37,280 nt of DNA from contig JAAYDL010000175.1 in NCBI GenBank assembly GCA_012729265.1, positions 1 through 37,280 of the forward strand, read 5' to 3'. The DNA is from Lentisphaerota bacterium (GTDB lineage: Bacteria; Verrucomicrobiota; Kiritimatiellia; Kiritimatiellales; Pontiellaceae). The position numbers and the translations under genes were made by a program. The notes beneath the pieces are model-generated. The model made no database searches. It was not told the DNA's origin and saw nothing but the letters and a program-made list of their open reading frames with translations. This document shows, one piece after another, positions 1 to 7,592 of this stretch. Each line of letters opens with the position of its first letter. Within the stretch, counting starts at the first letter, position 1.

Positions 1-360
1 GCGGAAGGGGCCCGCATCCAGTACATCGACGTCCATCTCGATTTCCACTTCTACGGTTTCGTTGGTGACCGAAATATGGGCCGTCCATTCCGAGCGGATC
101 AGACGGGCCGGAGGGGGAGTCGGCCCGTCTTCTCTGCCCGGCAATAGAGCGTCCATAAAAAAGGCGTTGATTACCGGAAAGGGGACGGAAAAGGAAAACG
201 AATCAGCGTCCGCATATTGTGGAAGTTTTTCCAGTGTTTTTCGAGCCAGCTGCGCGCGCACATCCGGATTCTGCGCCTGAACAGCTCCGGCGGCCATCAC
301 CGCCGCAACAATTGCCAGCGGTTCGCGCATCGAACTTTTCACTATGGATTTACACCTCAT
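1..360 (-). CDS. Secreted protein of unknown function (5' part only)
   Basis: The reading frame is open from the ATG at 360 back to the window edge, giving the first 120 residues; the rest lies outside the window. An AGGAG ribosome site sits 7 nt before the ATG. An internal ATG at 330 would give a compact signal peptide (MREPLAIVAAVMAAGAVQAQ), so export is likely with either start. The mature part begins NPDVRAQLARKTLEKLPQYA and continues with a stretch rich in Glu/Val/Asp that looks like beta strands (VTNETVEVEIEMDVDV). I do not recognise the family. The gene is divergent from everything else in the window and is followed upstream by almost 1 kb without genes. Confidence 0.7.
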   Translation of the reverse strand, partial: MRCKSIVKSSMREPLAIVAAVMAAGAVQAQNPDVRAQLARKTLEKLPQYADADSFSFSVPFPVINAFFMDALLPGREDGPTPPPARLIRSEWTAHISVTNETVEVEIEMDVDVLDAGPFR

Positions 361-540
361 GCACACTCCTAAACACACTTGCTAACGACGGAGATTCTAG
401 GGCCGAAGCGCAAAATCGGTTAGTAAAAATTTGTAAAAAGGTGTGATGAGATGTTTGCAGTTAGAGGTTGGCGGTTTGCGGTTTGGGTCAAAAAGTGACG
501 GACGTTCACTGAAATCCACGAAGAGCTGAATAAAATCATT

Positions 541-564
541 CCATCTGCGTTAATCTGCGGTTCC
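541..564. repeat. Degenerate intergenic repeat A, copy 1
   Basis: The sequence CCATCTGCGTTAATCTGCGG followed by TTCC recurs in changed form (CCATTCTCGTTAATCTGCGG...) at 867-892. The two copies share the core GTTAATCTGCGGTT. Neither is coding. Confidence 0.5.
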
Positions 565-766
565 AACTCCCATGCACCCAGAGAAAATCATCTTGTCCAA
601 AATTATTTTGTTAATAACCCATGCACCGTCAGCTTTTTTTCACAACCCGCTGCGCTGGAGGACGACGAGTTCACAGAGAAGATATTTTACAAAATGATTT
701 AGGACAGAATAATTATACCCATTCGCTGCTTTTCCTTCATTCGTTGCAAATAATCGATAATTTTCA

Positions 767-840
767 TGCACCCGAGCTTTTCGTGTATTTGGTGTGTTTC
801 GTGGTTGATATAATCTCTCACGCAACGCCGCTAAGCTCGC
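767..840. repeat. Degenerate intergenic repeat B, copy 1
   Basis: This 74-base unit begins TGCACCCGAGCTTTTCGTGT, runs through ATTTGGTGTGTTTCGTGGTT and ends TCTCACGCAACGCCGCTAAG plus CTCGC. A second copy lies at 998-1068. Both contain two sub-words: the TTCGTGTATTTGGTGTGTTT part and the TCACGCAA(A/C)GCCGCTAAGC part. The second sub-word also appears at 8647-8674, so the units mix and match. Confidence 0.7.
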
Positions 841-866
841 AAAGAACTTCTCCTTAAAATGTGTGT

Positions 867-892
867 CCATTCTCGTTAATCTGCGGTTCTCC
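867..892. repeat. Degenerate intergenic repeat A, copy 2
   Basis: This second copy of the GTTAATCTGCGGTT word is preceded by CCATTCTC and followed by CTCC. It matches the unit at 541-564 with a few differences. Confidence 0.5.
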
Positions 893-997
893 AAAGCACT
901 CTCGGTCCGAAGCGCAGCGCAGATAATTTCCAGTATGGAAATAGCGACGAAGGAGCGGCTCATCATTCTGCCCCCAAATCATTCTGCCTAAAACCCC

Positions 998-1068
998 TGC
1001 ACCCAAGCTTTTCGTGTATTTGGTGTGTTTCGTGGTTAATATGATCTCACGCAAAGCCGCTAAGCAGC
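998..1068. repeat. Degenerate intergenic repeat B, copy 2
   Basis: This copy begins TGCACCCAAGCTTTTCGTGT and follows the unit at 767-840 base for base with scattered substitutions and small gaps (for example GGTTAATATGATCTCACGCA in place of GGTTGATATAATCTCTCACG). It has the same orientation, so the pair is a direct repeat about 230 bp apart. Confidence 0.7.
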
Positions 1069-1203
1069 CAAATAGTCCGCGATACGTTAAATTTTTCGCT
1101 TCATTTCTTTGGAGTGCTGCGGCTTGACGGAGCTTTACATCACGATGCATAAGGTTTTTTAACGTGCGGGTTCAGATTATTTTTTAAAACAGGCATAATG
1201 CAC

Positions 1204-1231
1204 TTGATATTATCCATTTATCGGGTAGCAT
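1204..1231 (+). promoter_or_regulatory. Possible sigma70-type promoter before beta-helix gene
   Basis: TTGATA at 1204-1209 and TAGCAT at 1226-1231 are separated by 16 bases, about 85 bases before the chosen start codon. The same TAGnAT form of the -10 box occurs before murB and before the NSS transporter, which lends slight support. This rests on sequence likeness only. Confidence 0.3.
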
Positions 1232-1314
1232 GATTTCCTATTTTGTCGCGTTTGCGGGATACTATGGGGAGGATGCGGGCGTGGTGCACAGGGGTTAATT
1301 GGAAAGGGAAGTCT

Positions 1315-4300
1315 ATGAAAAAGGTTGTGGTGTTTCTATTTGCGGCGTTGACGGGAACGAATCTGATGGCGAAGACGCTGCACGTCGATCTCAACAGCAC
1401 CAATTCGATAGCGCCCTATGACAGCCGCGAAACCGCCGCCACCGACATTCAAACCGCCGTCAACGCTGCCGTTTCTGGCGACACCGTCCTCGTCTGGGAC
1501 GGGCACTATCTGCTCTCAAGCGAAATTACCGTTTCCAAAGCGATCACGGTCCAAAGTGCGAACGGCCCGGAAACTACGATCGTGGATGGACAGGGAACCG
1601 TCCGCTGCTTCAACTTGGGTAATAGTGTCTGTGTTCTTGAGGGGCTGACAATCACTAACGGATACGATAGCGTCGGTGGCGGCGGAATCTTCTGTTCAGG
1701 CAGGATCCCAATGGTCGCCAACTGCATCCTCAGCGGGAATTCGGCCGAGTGGGGCGGCGGGATGTATTATGGTACAGCGAACAACTGCACCATCAGTGGC
1801 AATTCGGCATCCGAATATGGCGGCGGGATGTATTATGGAACGGCGAACAACTGCACCATCAGTGGCAATTCGGCTAATTATGGCGGCGGGATGGTTGAAG
1901 GCACGGCGAACAACTGCACGATCACCGGTAATTCGGCATCCGAAGATGGCGGCGGGATGTATGGAGGCATGGTGAACAACTGCACCCTCAGCGGTAATTC
2001 GGCAGCCAAACGGGGCGGCGGGATGTATTATGGCACGGCGAACAACTGCATCATCAGCGGGAATTCGGCCAACAGTGGCGGCGGGATATACTACGGTACG
2101 GCGAAGAACTGCATTGTCTATTTCAATACCTCTCCCACCGGGAACGATTTATATGATACAACGGCAAGCTATTCCTGTTCGCCCGACGTGACGCATGGCG
2201 TGGACGGTAACATCACGAATGCACCGATGCTGGTTTCCTCTTCGCACATTGCGGACGATTCACCCTGTCGAGGTGCGGGTAGCGTGGAATACAACACCGG
2301 AACAGATATTGACGGAGAGGCATGGGCCAATCCCCCCTCCATGGGGTGCGACGAGCCTTCCGACGATCTACTGAGAGGACCTATCGCGGTCGACTTTGTA
2401 GTCAATGAATCGATGGTAGCTTCCGGTTATCCAATTCGTTTTTGGGAGCAGATTCATGGTGGGCTTTCTAAACATGTCTGGGATTTCGGCGATGGCACCC
2501 GGGTTGCCAATTCCCCTTCCGTGGAGCATGCGTGGGCTTCGCCTGGCACCTTTGAAGTGGTGCTGACGGCGTACAACGCCGATTGGCCGGGCGGGGTGTC
2601 GGCGACGCAGGAGGTTTCCATCCTTTCCATTGAAGAGTCCGCCATCCATGTGTCGCCAGACGGAAACGATTCGAACGATGGCACAAGCTGGGCGAGTGCC
2701 AAGAAGACGATTCAGGCGGGTGTCGATGCCCAAAATTTTCTAGGTGGCGGAGTTCTTGTTGGAAGTGGATCATATAGTTTAACGAATGAAATCGTGGTGG
2801 ATAAGCAGGTACGTATCATTGGGGTCGATGGTCCTGATTCGACCAAAGTGGATGGGCAAGGGCAGGTCCGCTGTTTTAATCTTGGCGACAGTGCCTGTGT
2901 TGTTGAGGGGCTGACTATAACGAATGGATACAGTAGCGGAAGTGGCGGCGGGATCTATTGTTCAGGCGCCTCCATCCTAACCAACTGCACCATCACCGGG
3001 AATTCGGCATTCCAATATGGCGGCGGGATGTATTATGGAACGGTGAACAACTGCACGATTACCGGCAATTCGGCGGGCAGTGGCGGCGGGATGCGTGGCG
3101 GCACGGCAAACAACTGCACCATCACCGGGAATTCGGCAGCCCAAAATGGCGGCGGAATGTTATATGGAACGGTGAACAACTGCATCCTCAGCGGAAATTC
3201 GGCGGGCATGGGCGGCGGGATCAGTGGTGTCGTAGCGAATAATTGCACCATCAGCGGCAATTCGGCGGGCTACAGTGGTGGCGGAGTGAATTATGGCACG
3301 TTGAACAACTGCACGATCATTGGCAATACCGCTGAGGTTGGCGGCGGGACGTACGACGGTACGGCGAACAACTGCACCATCAGCGACAATACGGCAACTG
3401 AAGAGGGCGGCGGGATGCGTGGCGGCGCGGCGAACAACTGCACTATCAGCGGCAATTCGGCTGAGTATGGCGGCGGGATGCGTGGCGGCACGGCGAACAA
3501 CTGCACTATCAGCGGCAATTCGGCTGAGTATGGCGGCGGGATGTCCTTTTGCACGGCGAACAACTGCATCCTCAGCGGGAATGCGGCTTTCTTCTATGGC
3601 GGCGGGATGGAGTATTGCACGGCGAACAGCTGCACCATCAGTGGCAATTCTGCTTCCAACTATGGCGGCGGGATGGGTCGCGGCACGGCGAAAAACTGCA
3701 TTGTGTATGGCAACTCGGCTCCTCAAGGGAACAATTTGTATTCCGCAACGGTATATTTTTCGTGTTCTCCGGATGCAGCCCATGGCGTGGATGGAAACAT
3801 AACCAATGCGCCGGTGTTTGTGGATGCGCTGAACGGGGATTATCGGTTGGCGGCGGGGTCGCCGTGTATCGATGCAGGATCCAACGGATTTGTCGTTGGC
3901 GCACTGGATCTGGCAGGAAACCCTCGCATTGTCAACGGAATCGTCGATATGGGGGCGTATGAGTTTCAAATGGCGTCGGGCACGGATGCCGACAGCGACA
4001 GAATGGATGATTTCTGGGAGCAGGAATATTTCGGCGGTCTGGATCGGGATGGAGCAGGAGATTATGATGCAGATGGCCTGCTTGACCTCGCTGAATATAT
4101 CAGCGGAACCGATCCGACCGATGTAGCGTCAAGTTTTACGGCGACGGTCGGCGGTCCCGACTCCGGTGGGTTCGTCGCAGACTGGACATCAGTCGAAGGG
4201 CGTACCTACAGTGTGTTCTGGAGCCCGGCGCTGGATACCGATTTTGAACTATTGCAGGATGGGATCGAATATCCGCAGAACAGCTATACCGACACCGTTC

Positions 4301-4350
4301 ACTCCGCCGAATCAGCGGGCTTCTACCAGATCGGCGTGCGCTTGAAATAG
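1315..4350 (+). CDS. Large secreted beta-helix repeat protein with PKD domain
   Basis: The 1011-aa protein is exported: MKKVVVFLFAALTGTNLMAK is a clear signal peptide, and the ATG at 1315 has an AAAGGGA ribosome site, which decides against the longer frame from 1243. Residues about 23-128 form an N-terminal module ending GLTITNGYDSVGGGGIFCSG. About six units of the form NNCTISGNSA..GGGM..GTA follow. A PKD-like domain covers about 375-438 (VWDFGDGT, EHAWASPGTFEVVLTAY). A second copy of the N-terminal module (about 443-548) is followed by about eleven more units. The C-terminal part contains DADGLLDLAEYISGTDPTD (about 920-938), a segment common in large exported proteins of Kiritimatiellota and Verrucomicrobia. 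The repeats should fold as a right-handed parallel beta-helix. A role in adhesion or polysaccharide binding is inference; no catalytic residues were identified. Confidence 0.9.
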   Translation: MKKVVVFLFAALTGTNLMAKTLHVDLNSTNSIAPYDSRETAATDIQTAVNAAVSGDTVLVWDGHYLLSSEITVSKAITVQSANGPETTIVDGQGTVRCFNLGNSVCVLEGLTITNGYDSVGGGGIFCSGRIPMVANCILSGNSAEWGGGMYYGTANNCTISGNSASEYGGGMYYGTANNCTISGNSANYGGGMVEGTANNCTITGNSASEDGGGMYGGMVNNCTLSGNSAAKRGGGMYYGTANNCIISGNSANSGGGIYYGTAKNCIVYFNTSPTGNDLYDTTASYSCSPDVTHGVDGNITNAPMLVSSSHIADDSPCRGAGSVEYNTGTDIDGEAWANPPSMGCDEPSDDLLRGPIAVDFVVNESMVASGYPIRFWEQIHGGLSKHVWDFGDGTRVANSPSVEHAWASPGTFEVVLTAYNADWPGGVSATQEVSILSIEESAIHVSPDGNDSNDGTSWASAKKTIQAGVDAQNFLGGGVLVGSGSYSLTNEIVVDKQVRIIGVDGPDSTKVDGQGQVRCFNLGDSACVVEGLTITNGYSSGSGGGIYCSGASILTNCTITGNSAFQYGGGMYYGTVNNCTITGNSAGSGGGMRGGTANNCTITGNSAAQNGGGMLYGTVNNCILSGNSAGMGGGISGVVANNCTISGNSAGYSGGGVNYGTLNNCTIIGNTAEVGGGTYDGTANNCTISDNTATEEGGGMRGGAANNCTISGNSAEYGGGMRGGTANNCTISGNSAEYGGGMSFCTANNCILSGNAAFFYGGGMEYCTANSCTISGNSASNYGGGMGRGTAKNCIVYGNSAPQGNNLYSATVYFSCSPDAAHGVDGNITNAPVFVDALNGDYRLAAGSPCIDAGSNGFVVGALDLAGNPRIVNGIVDMGAYEFQMASGTDADSDRMDDFWEQEYFGGLDRDGAGDYDADGLLDLAEYISGTDPTDVASSFTATVGGPDSGGFVADWTSVEGRTYSVFWSPALDTDFELLQDGIEYPQNSYTDTVHSAESAGFYQIGVRLK
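1720..2106 (+). repeat. In-frame ~66-bp tandem repeats, array 1
   Basis: Six coding repeats of 63-66 bases each encode a variant of NNCTISGNSA(x)nGGGM(x)nGTA. Copies are very alike at the DNA level: AACTGCACCATCAGTGGCAA recurs nearly unchanged. They differ mostly in the short variable loop between NSA and GGG. Confidence 0.9.
2983..3693 (+). repeat. In-frame ~66-bp tandem repeats, array 2
   Basis: Eleven coding repeats of 63-69 bases are of the same kind as the array at 1720-2106. Two neighbouring units around 3430-3540 are virtually identical over their full length (both encode NNCTISGNSAEYGGGM), pointing to recent duplication or conversion. Confidence 0.9.
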
Positions 4351-4458
4351 GCTCGATACCGATTTTTTCAACAGAAGGTCAACAAGCTCGCGAAGAAGAA
4401 GGTGGTTTGCTTGAAAATGATGCAGCACCCAAGATGCGGGGAAAAAGCTTGAGCGACT

Positions 4459-5226
4459 TTATCGAACATTGGAGATGTGGAACATGCAGATGCTGCCCGC
4501 GACGGCGGCGTTGAGAGATTCGCACTGGGGCTGAAGGGGAATGGTGATTTTCTGCGTGGCGCGCTGCTGGAGCGCATCGCACACGCCGTGTGCTTCGGAG
4601 CCGATGGCGAGGATGGTTTTGTTGCTGAATCGGCTTTCATAGAGATTGGTTCCGCCGAGGCCCGCGGTGATACAGAGTTCAAATCCGTTGGCTTGCAGGT
4701 CTTCAATTTCCTGATCGGTTATGCTCCACAGGTTGCAGTAAGCGAAGGTACCCATGGTGGAGCGGATGACTTTGGGGCTGTAGGGATCGACGCAGTCGCC
4801 GTAGAGGAGAATTCCGTCAAAACCAGCGCCAACAGCGGAGCGGATGAGGGTACCGAGATTGCCGGGGTCGCGCAGGTTATCGAGCAGCAGTAGTTTGCCT
4901 TTGTCGGGGACGGAGAAGGGAAGGGGGCTGTGTTTGATGATGCCGAGAATGCCCTGTGTGTTTTGAACATCGGAAACCTTGTTGAGCAGCGGGGCGGGCA
5001 AAAGGACGGTGTCGATTTCTTTTGGGAGCCGAGGGTCGTCGATCCATTCCGGCGCAATGACCAGCGTTTCAAGCTGGTAGTTTCGGCTTGGATGGCGAAG
5101 GAGCGTATCGATTCCGCGCCAGCCCTCAACGATGAAGGATTGGCTTTGGCGGCGGGCCTTTTTGGTTTCGATCAGCGCGCGCAACTCCTTAATAAATGGA
5201 TTGGTGGCGGAGGTAATTTCTCTCAT
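4459..5226 (-). CDS. TrmH/SpoU-family RNA 2'-O-methyltransferase
   Basis: The 255-aa protein is predicted to transfer methyl from S-adenosylmethionine to a ribose 2'-OH of tRNA or rRNA. The three SPOUT motifs are present in order: LDNLRDPGNLGTLIRSA (about 115-131), IGSEAHGV (about 211-218) and IPLQPQCESLNAAVAGSI (about 232-249). The N-terminal stretch (ITSATNPFIKELRAL, then FIVEGWRGI) matches the substrate-binding domain found in the rRNA-acting members of the family. The length is usual. It is divergent from murB, with a 94-base gap between the starts. The exact target nucleotide cannot be read from the sequence. Confidence 0.88.
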   Translation of the reverse strand: MREITSATNPFIKELRALIETKKARRQSQSFIVEGWRGIDTLLRHPSRNYQLETLVIAPEWIDDPRLPKEIDTVLLPAPLLNKVSDVQNTQGILGIIKHSPLPFSVPDKGKLLLLDNLRDPGNLGTLIRSAVGAGFDGILLYGDCVDPYSPKVIRSTMGTFAYCNLWSITDQEIEDLQANGFELCITAGLGGTNLYESRFSNKTILAIGSEAHGVCDALQQRATQKITIPLQPQCESLNAAVAGSICMFHISNVR

Positions 5227-5264
5227 GGCAACATCCGGGTTGGTTAACTTCTTTTGTCAAGGGC

Positions 5265-5293
5265 TTGGAAATTAGCCGAGGCACAATTAGCAT
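5265..5293 (+). promoter_or_regulatory. Possible promoter of murB
   Basis: TTGGAA at 5265-5270 and TAGCAT at 5288-5293 have a 17-base spacer, ending 27 bases before the murB ATG. The -10 form is the same TAGnAT seen elsewhere in the window. Confidence 0.35.
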
Positions 5294-5320
5294 GGCGAGA
5301 ATTTTACGGAAGAAACCATA

Positions 5321-6253
5321 ATGGATGTGTCCTTGATAAATTCTCTGCCCGAGTCGGTGCGCGTTGTGAATGACGCACTGTTGAGCCAATATACCACCTT
5401 CGGCCTCGGCGGCCGCTGTCCTGCGCTGCTGGATTGTCCGGATGCGGAAGCGCTTTGTGCTTCGGCGCAGCGGCTGGTTGAAGCGGGCATTGATTTCGAG
5501 GTAATCGGCCAAGGGTCCAATTTGTTGGTGTCGGATGTGGGGATTGAGTCGGTGGTGCTGCGCTATTGTGCGGAGGAGCATCCGGTGGTGTCGGTCGACG
5601 GTTGCTGTGTTCGCGTCTCCGGAAATACGCTGCTGAACGATCTGGCCTGCACGGCGATTGAGCATGGGGTGGGGGATCTGTCGTTCTGCTGCGGCATTCC
5701 GGGCACGGTGGGCGGTGCGATTGCCGGCAACGCGGGGGCGTTCGGTAGGCAGATCGGCGATGTGGTGGAGTCGGTGCGCCTGATGGAGAAGGACGGCACG
5801 ATTCGAGAGGTTGCGCGGGAGGAGTTGGAGTTTGCGTATCGCTCGTCGGTGTTAAAGCAGAGCGGGGCGGTGCTGCTGGAGGCACTCCTTCGTTTGGAGA
5901 GGTGCAATATTGAAGCGATGCGCTCGGAGCGGGACGAAATTATGGCGTTGCGCCGGAGCAAGCATCCGGATTGGCGGAAAACGCCGTGTGCGGGCAGTGT
6001 GTTCCGCAATATAGAGCCGACCTCGGCGGCGGGGCGGCGTCAGGCGGCGGGCTGGTTTTTGGAACAAGCGGGAGCGAAGGCGTTCCGTGTGGGTGGGGCG
6101 CATCTGTTTGATAAACATGCCAATATTATCGTTGCTGATCCTGATGCAACGGCGGCGGATGTGTATCGGTTGTCGGAGATGATGATCACCGCCGTACGTG
6201 AAAAGTTTGGCTTTGACCTGACGCGGGAAATTAAACTGCTGGGTACTTTCTGA
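5321..6253 (+). CDS. murB: UDP-N-acetylenolpyruvoylglucosamine reductase
   Basis: MurB reduces the enolpyruvyl group of UDP-GlcNAc-enolpyruvate with NADPH to give UDP-MurNAc, an early cytoplasmic step of peptidoglycan synthesis. The 310-aa protein has the family signature: YTTFGLGG near the N-terminus, the FAD-binding segments IGQGSNLLV and IPGTVGGAIAGNAGAFG (about 127-143), YRSS, the catalytic-serine segment CAGSVFRN (about 225-232) and HANIIV near the C-terminus. The start is ATG at 5321 after ACGGAAG. The stop codon overlaps the next start (TGATG at 6251-6255), so the two genes are translationally coupled. It shows that the organism makes peptidoglycan precursors. Confidence 0.95.
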   Translation: MDVSLINSLPESVRVVNDALLSQYTTFGLGGRCPALLDCPDAEALCASAQRLVEAGIDFEVIGQGSNLLVSDVGIESVVLRYCAEEHPVVSVDGCCVRVSGNTLLNDLACTAIEHGVGDLSFCCGIPGTVGGAIAGNAGAFGRQIGDVVESVRLMEKDGTIREVAREELEFAYRSSVLKQSGAVLLEALLRLERCNIEAMRSERDEIMALRRSKHPDWRKTPCAGSVFRNIEPTSAAGRRQAAGWFLEQAGAKAFRVGGAHLFDKHANIIVADPDATAADVYRLSEMMITAVREKFGFDLTREIKLLGTF

Positions 6254-7206
6254 TGGAAAAGATCCGTGTTGGAATCAGCCAGTGCCTGCTGGGCGAAAAC
6301 GTGCGCTACGACGGGCAGCATAAACAGGACCCTTATATTACCGGCGTGCTGGGACAATGGTTTGAGTTTGTTCCTGTGTGTCCAGAGGTGGAGTGCGGCA
6401 TGGGCGTTCCGCGCAAGCGGATTCAGTTGGAAGGGCGCGTGGAGGCTCCGCGTATGGTGACGATTGAAACCCGCAACGATTTGACGACGTTGATGCAGGC
6501 GTGGTGCAGCAGGCGTATGCCGGAGCTGGAGGGCGAGGCGCTGTGCGGTTTTATCTTTAAACGGAAGTCGCCGAGCTGCGGTGTGGAGCGGGTGAAGGTC
6601 TATTCGGCGGAAAACGAGGCACCGGAGAATAAGGGCACGGGGCTTTTTGCGGCGGCGTTTATGCACCATTTCCCGGAGTTGCCCGTTGCGGAGGAAGATT
6701 GGCTTCATGATCCCGGTCTGCGAGAAAACTTTATTGAGCGGGTTTTGGCGCTCAAGCGCTGGCGGGAACTGATCGCCGATGGCAGCGGAGCGAGTGGGCT
6801 GGTTAAATTTCATGCGCACTATAAATATCTGCTGATGGCGCACAGCGTTCCTTTGTATCGCGAGCTCGGGCGCATTACGGCCGACTTGAAAAATCGTCCG
6901 ATCGAACAGATTCAGGCGGACTATTATGAGCGGCTGATGAAGGCGTTGGCGCTGCGCACAACGGTTAAAAAGCAGGTGAATGTGCTGCAGCACATGGCGG
7001 GCTATTTTAAAAAGCAACTGAATGCCGATGAAAAACGGGAACTGCACGAAGTGATTGAGCGCTATCACGAAGGGCATGTTCCGCTGATTGTACCGATCGC
7101 GATTCTGAACCATTATGTTGAGAAATATGATGAGCGTTATCTGAAGAACCAATATTACCTGAACCCGCACCCCATGGAGCTGCACCTGCGCAATCATCTC
7201 GACTAA
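6253..7206 (+). CDS. TudS-like (DUF523) protein fused to YbgA-like DUF1722 domain
   Basis: The 317-aa protein has two domains. Residues 1-150 match DUF523, the fold of the thiouracil desulfidase TudS: SQCLLGENVRYDG, CPEVECGMGVPR and KSPSCG supply the conserved cysteines expected to hold a [4Fe-4S] cluster. Residues about 180-310 are DUF1722 (KFHAHYKYLLMAHS, then YFKKQL). This two-domain form is common in bacteria. TudS proteins remove sulfur from thiolated uracil; whether this fused form does the same is not established. It overlaps the murB stop by one base, so it is co-expressed with murB, though no functional link is obvious. Confidence 0.85.
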   Translation: MEKIRVGISQCLLGENVRYDGQHKQDPYITGVLGQWFEFVPVCPEVECGMGVPRKRIQLEGRVEAPRMVTIETRNDLTTLMQAWCSRRMPELEGEALCGFIFKRKSPSCGVERVKVYSAENEAPENKGTGLFAAAFMHHFPELPVAEEDWLHDPGLRENFIERVLALKRWRELIADGSGASGLVKFHAHYKYLLMAHSVPLYRELGRITADLKNRPIEQIQADYYERLMKALALRTTVKKQVNVLQHMAGYFKKQLNADEKRELHEVIERYHEGHVPLIVPIAILNHYVEKYDERYLKNQYYLNPHPMELHLRNHLD

Positions 7207-7283
7207 CGGATTTTGAATTTTAAATTGGCGAGTGTTGATTTTTGGGTCTGCGACGCCATAAAAGGAAGCTAACGGAGAAACCG

Positions 7284-7544
7284 ATGCCGATTCATGAATA
7301 TGCTGCCCACGATCCCGAGCACGCCTGCGATCATTGCCGCGACGGTTTTGAGCAGGTGGAGGGAATCCATGCGCTAGCGCTGGAGCGTTGCCCGAAATGC
7401 GGAGCGCCGGTGGTGCGTCAGCTCTCGGCTCCGTCTATCGGTCGGTCGGAAAGCGGACTGCACGATCGAGCCAAACAGGCGGGTTTTACAACGTATAAAA
7501 AGACGGGCAAGGGCGAGTACGAAAAGAAATATGGAGCATCGTGA
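7284..7544 (+). CDS. Small zinc-ribbon protein, FmdB type
   Basis: The 86-aa protein starts MPIHEYAAHDPEHACDHC and has two CxxC pairs (CDHC about 15-18 and CPKC about 36-39) typical of the FmdB/CxxC regulatory-protein family. The tail is basic and low in complexity (KKTGKGEYEKKYGAS). ATG at 7284 follows ACGGAG; the longer frame from 7242 has no ribosome site and does not match the family. The function of this family is largely unknown; most are presumed metal-binding regulators. Confidence 0.8.
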   Translation: MPIHEYAAHDPEHACDHCRDGFEQVEGIHALALERCPKCGAPVVRQLSAPSIGRSESGLHDRAKQAGFTTYKKTGKGEYEKKYGAS

Positions 7545-7592
7545 CGTGAGAATACTGAAAAACGAGATTACGCGGTATAAGGAGGAGGGAAA

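Larger units (their letters stand above)
361..1314. other. Gene-free stretch with degenerate repeats
   Basis: No credible gene is visible in this 954-base gap. The short open frames on both strands have no ribosome sites and no protein-like composition. The stretch is made largely of degenerate word-like repeats: two long copies of one unit at 767-840 and 998-1068, two copies of a TTAATCTGCGGTTC unit at 541-564 and 867-892, and several TCATTCTGCC-type words in both orientations near 586-612, 690-715 and 963-987. The last hundred bases hold a possible promoter for the beta-helix gene. Confidence 0.6.

Noticed and set aside
1720-3693. Regularly spaced repeats that could be taken for a CRISPR array
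   Set aside because: The units are in frame within one long gene, directly adjacent without unique spacers, and encode a beta-helix motif. No cas genes are near.
3160-3969. Long open frame (269 codons) on the minus strand across the repeats
   Set aside because: It is a by-product of the 66-bp periodicity opposite the beta-helix gene; the product is a low-complexity echo of the repeat and has no ribosome site.
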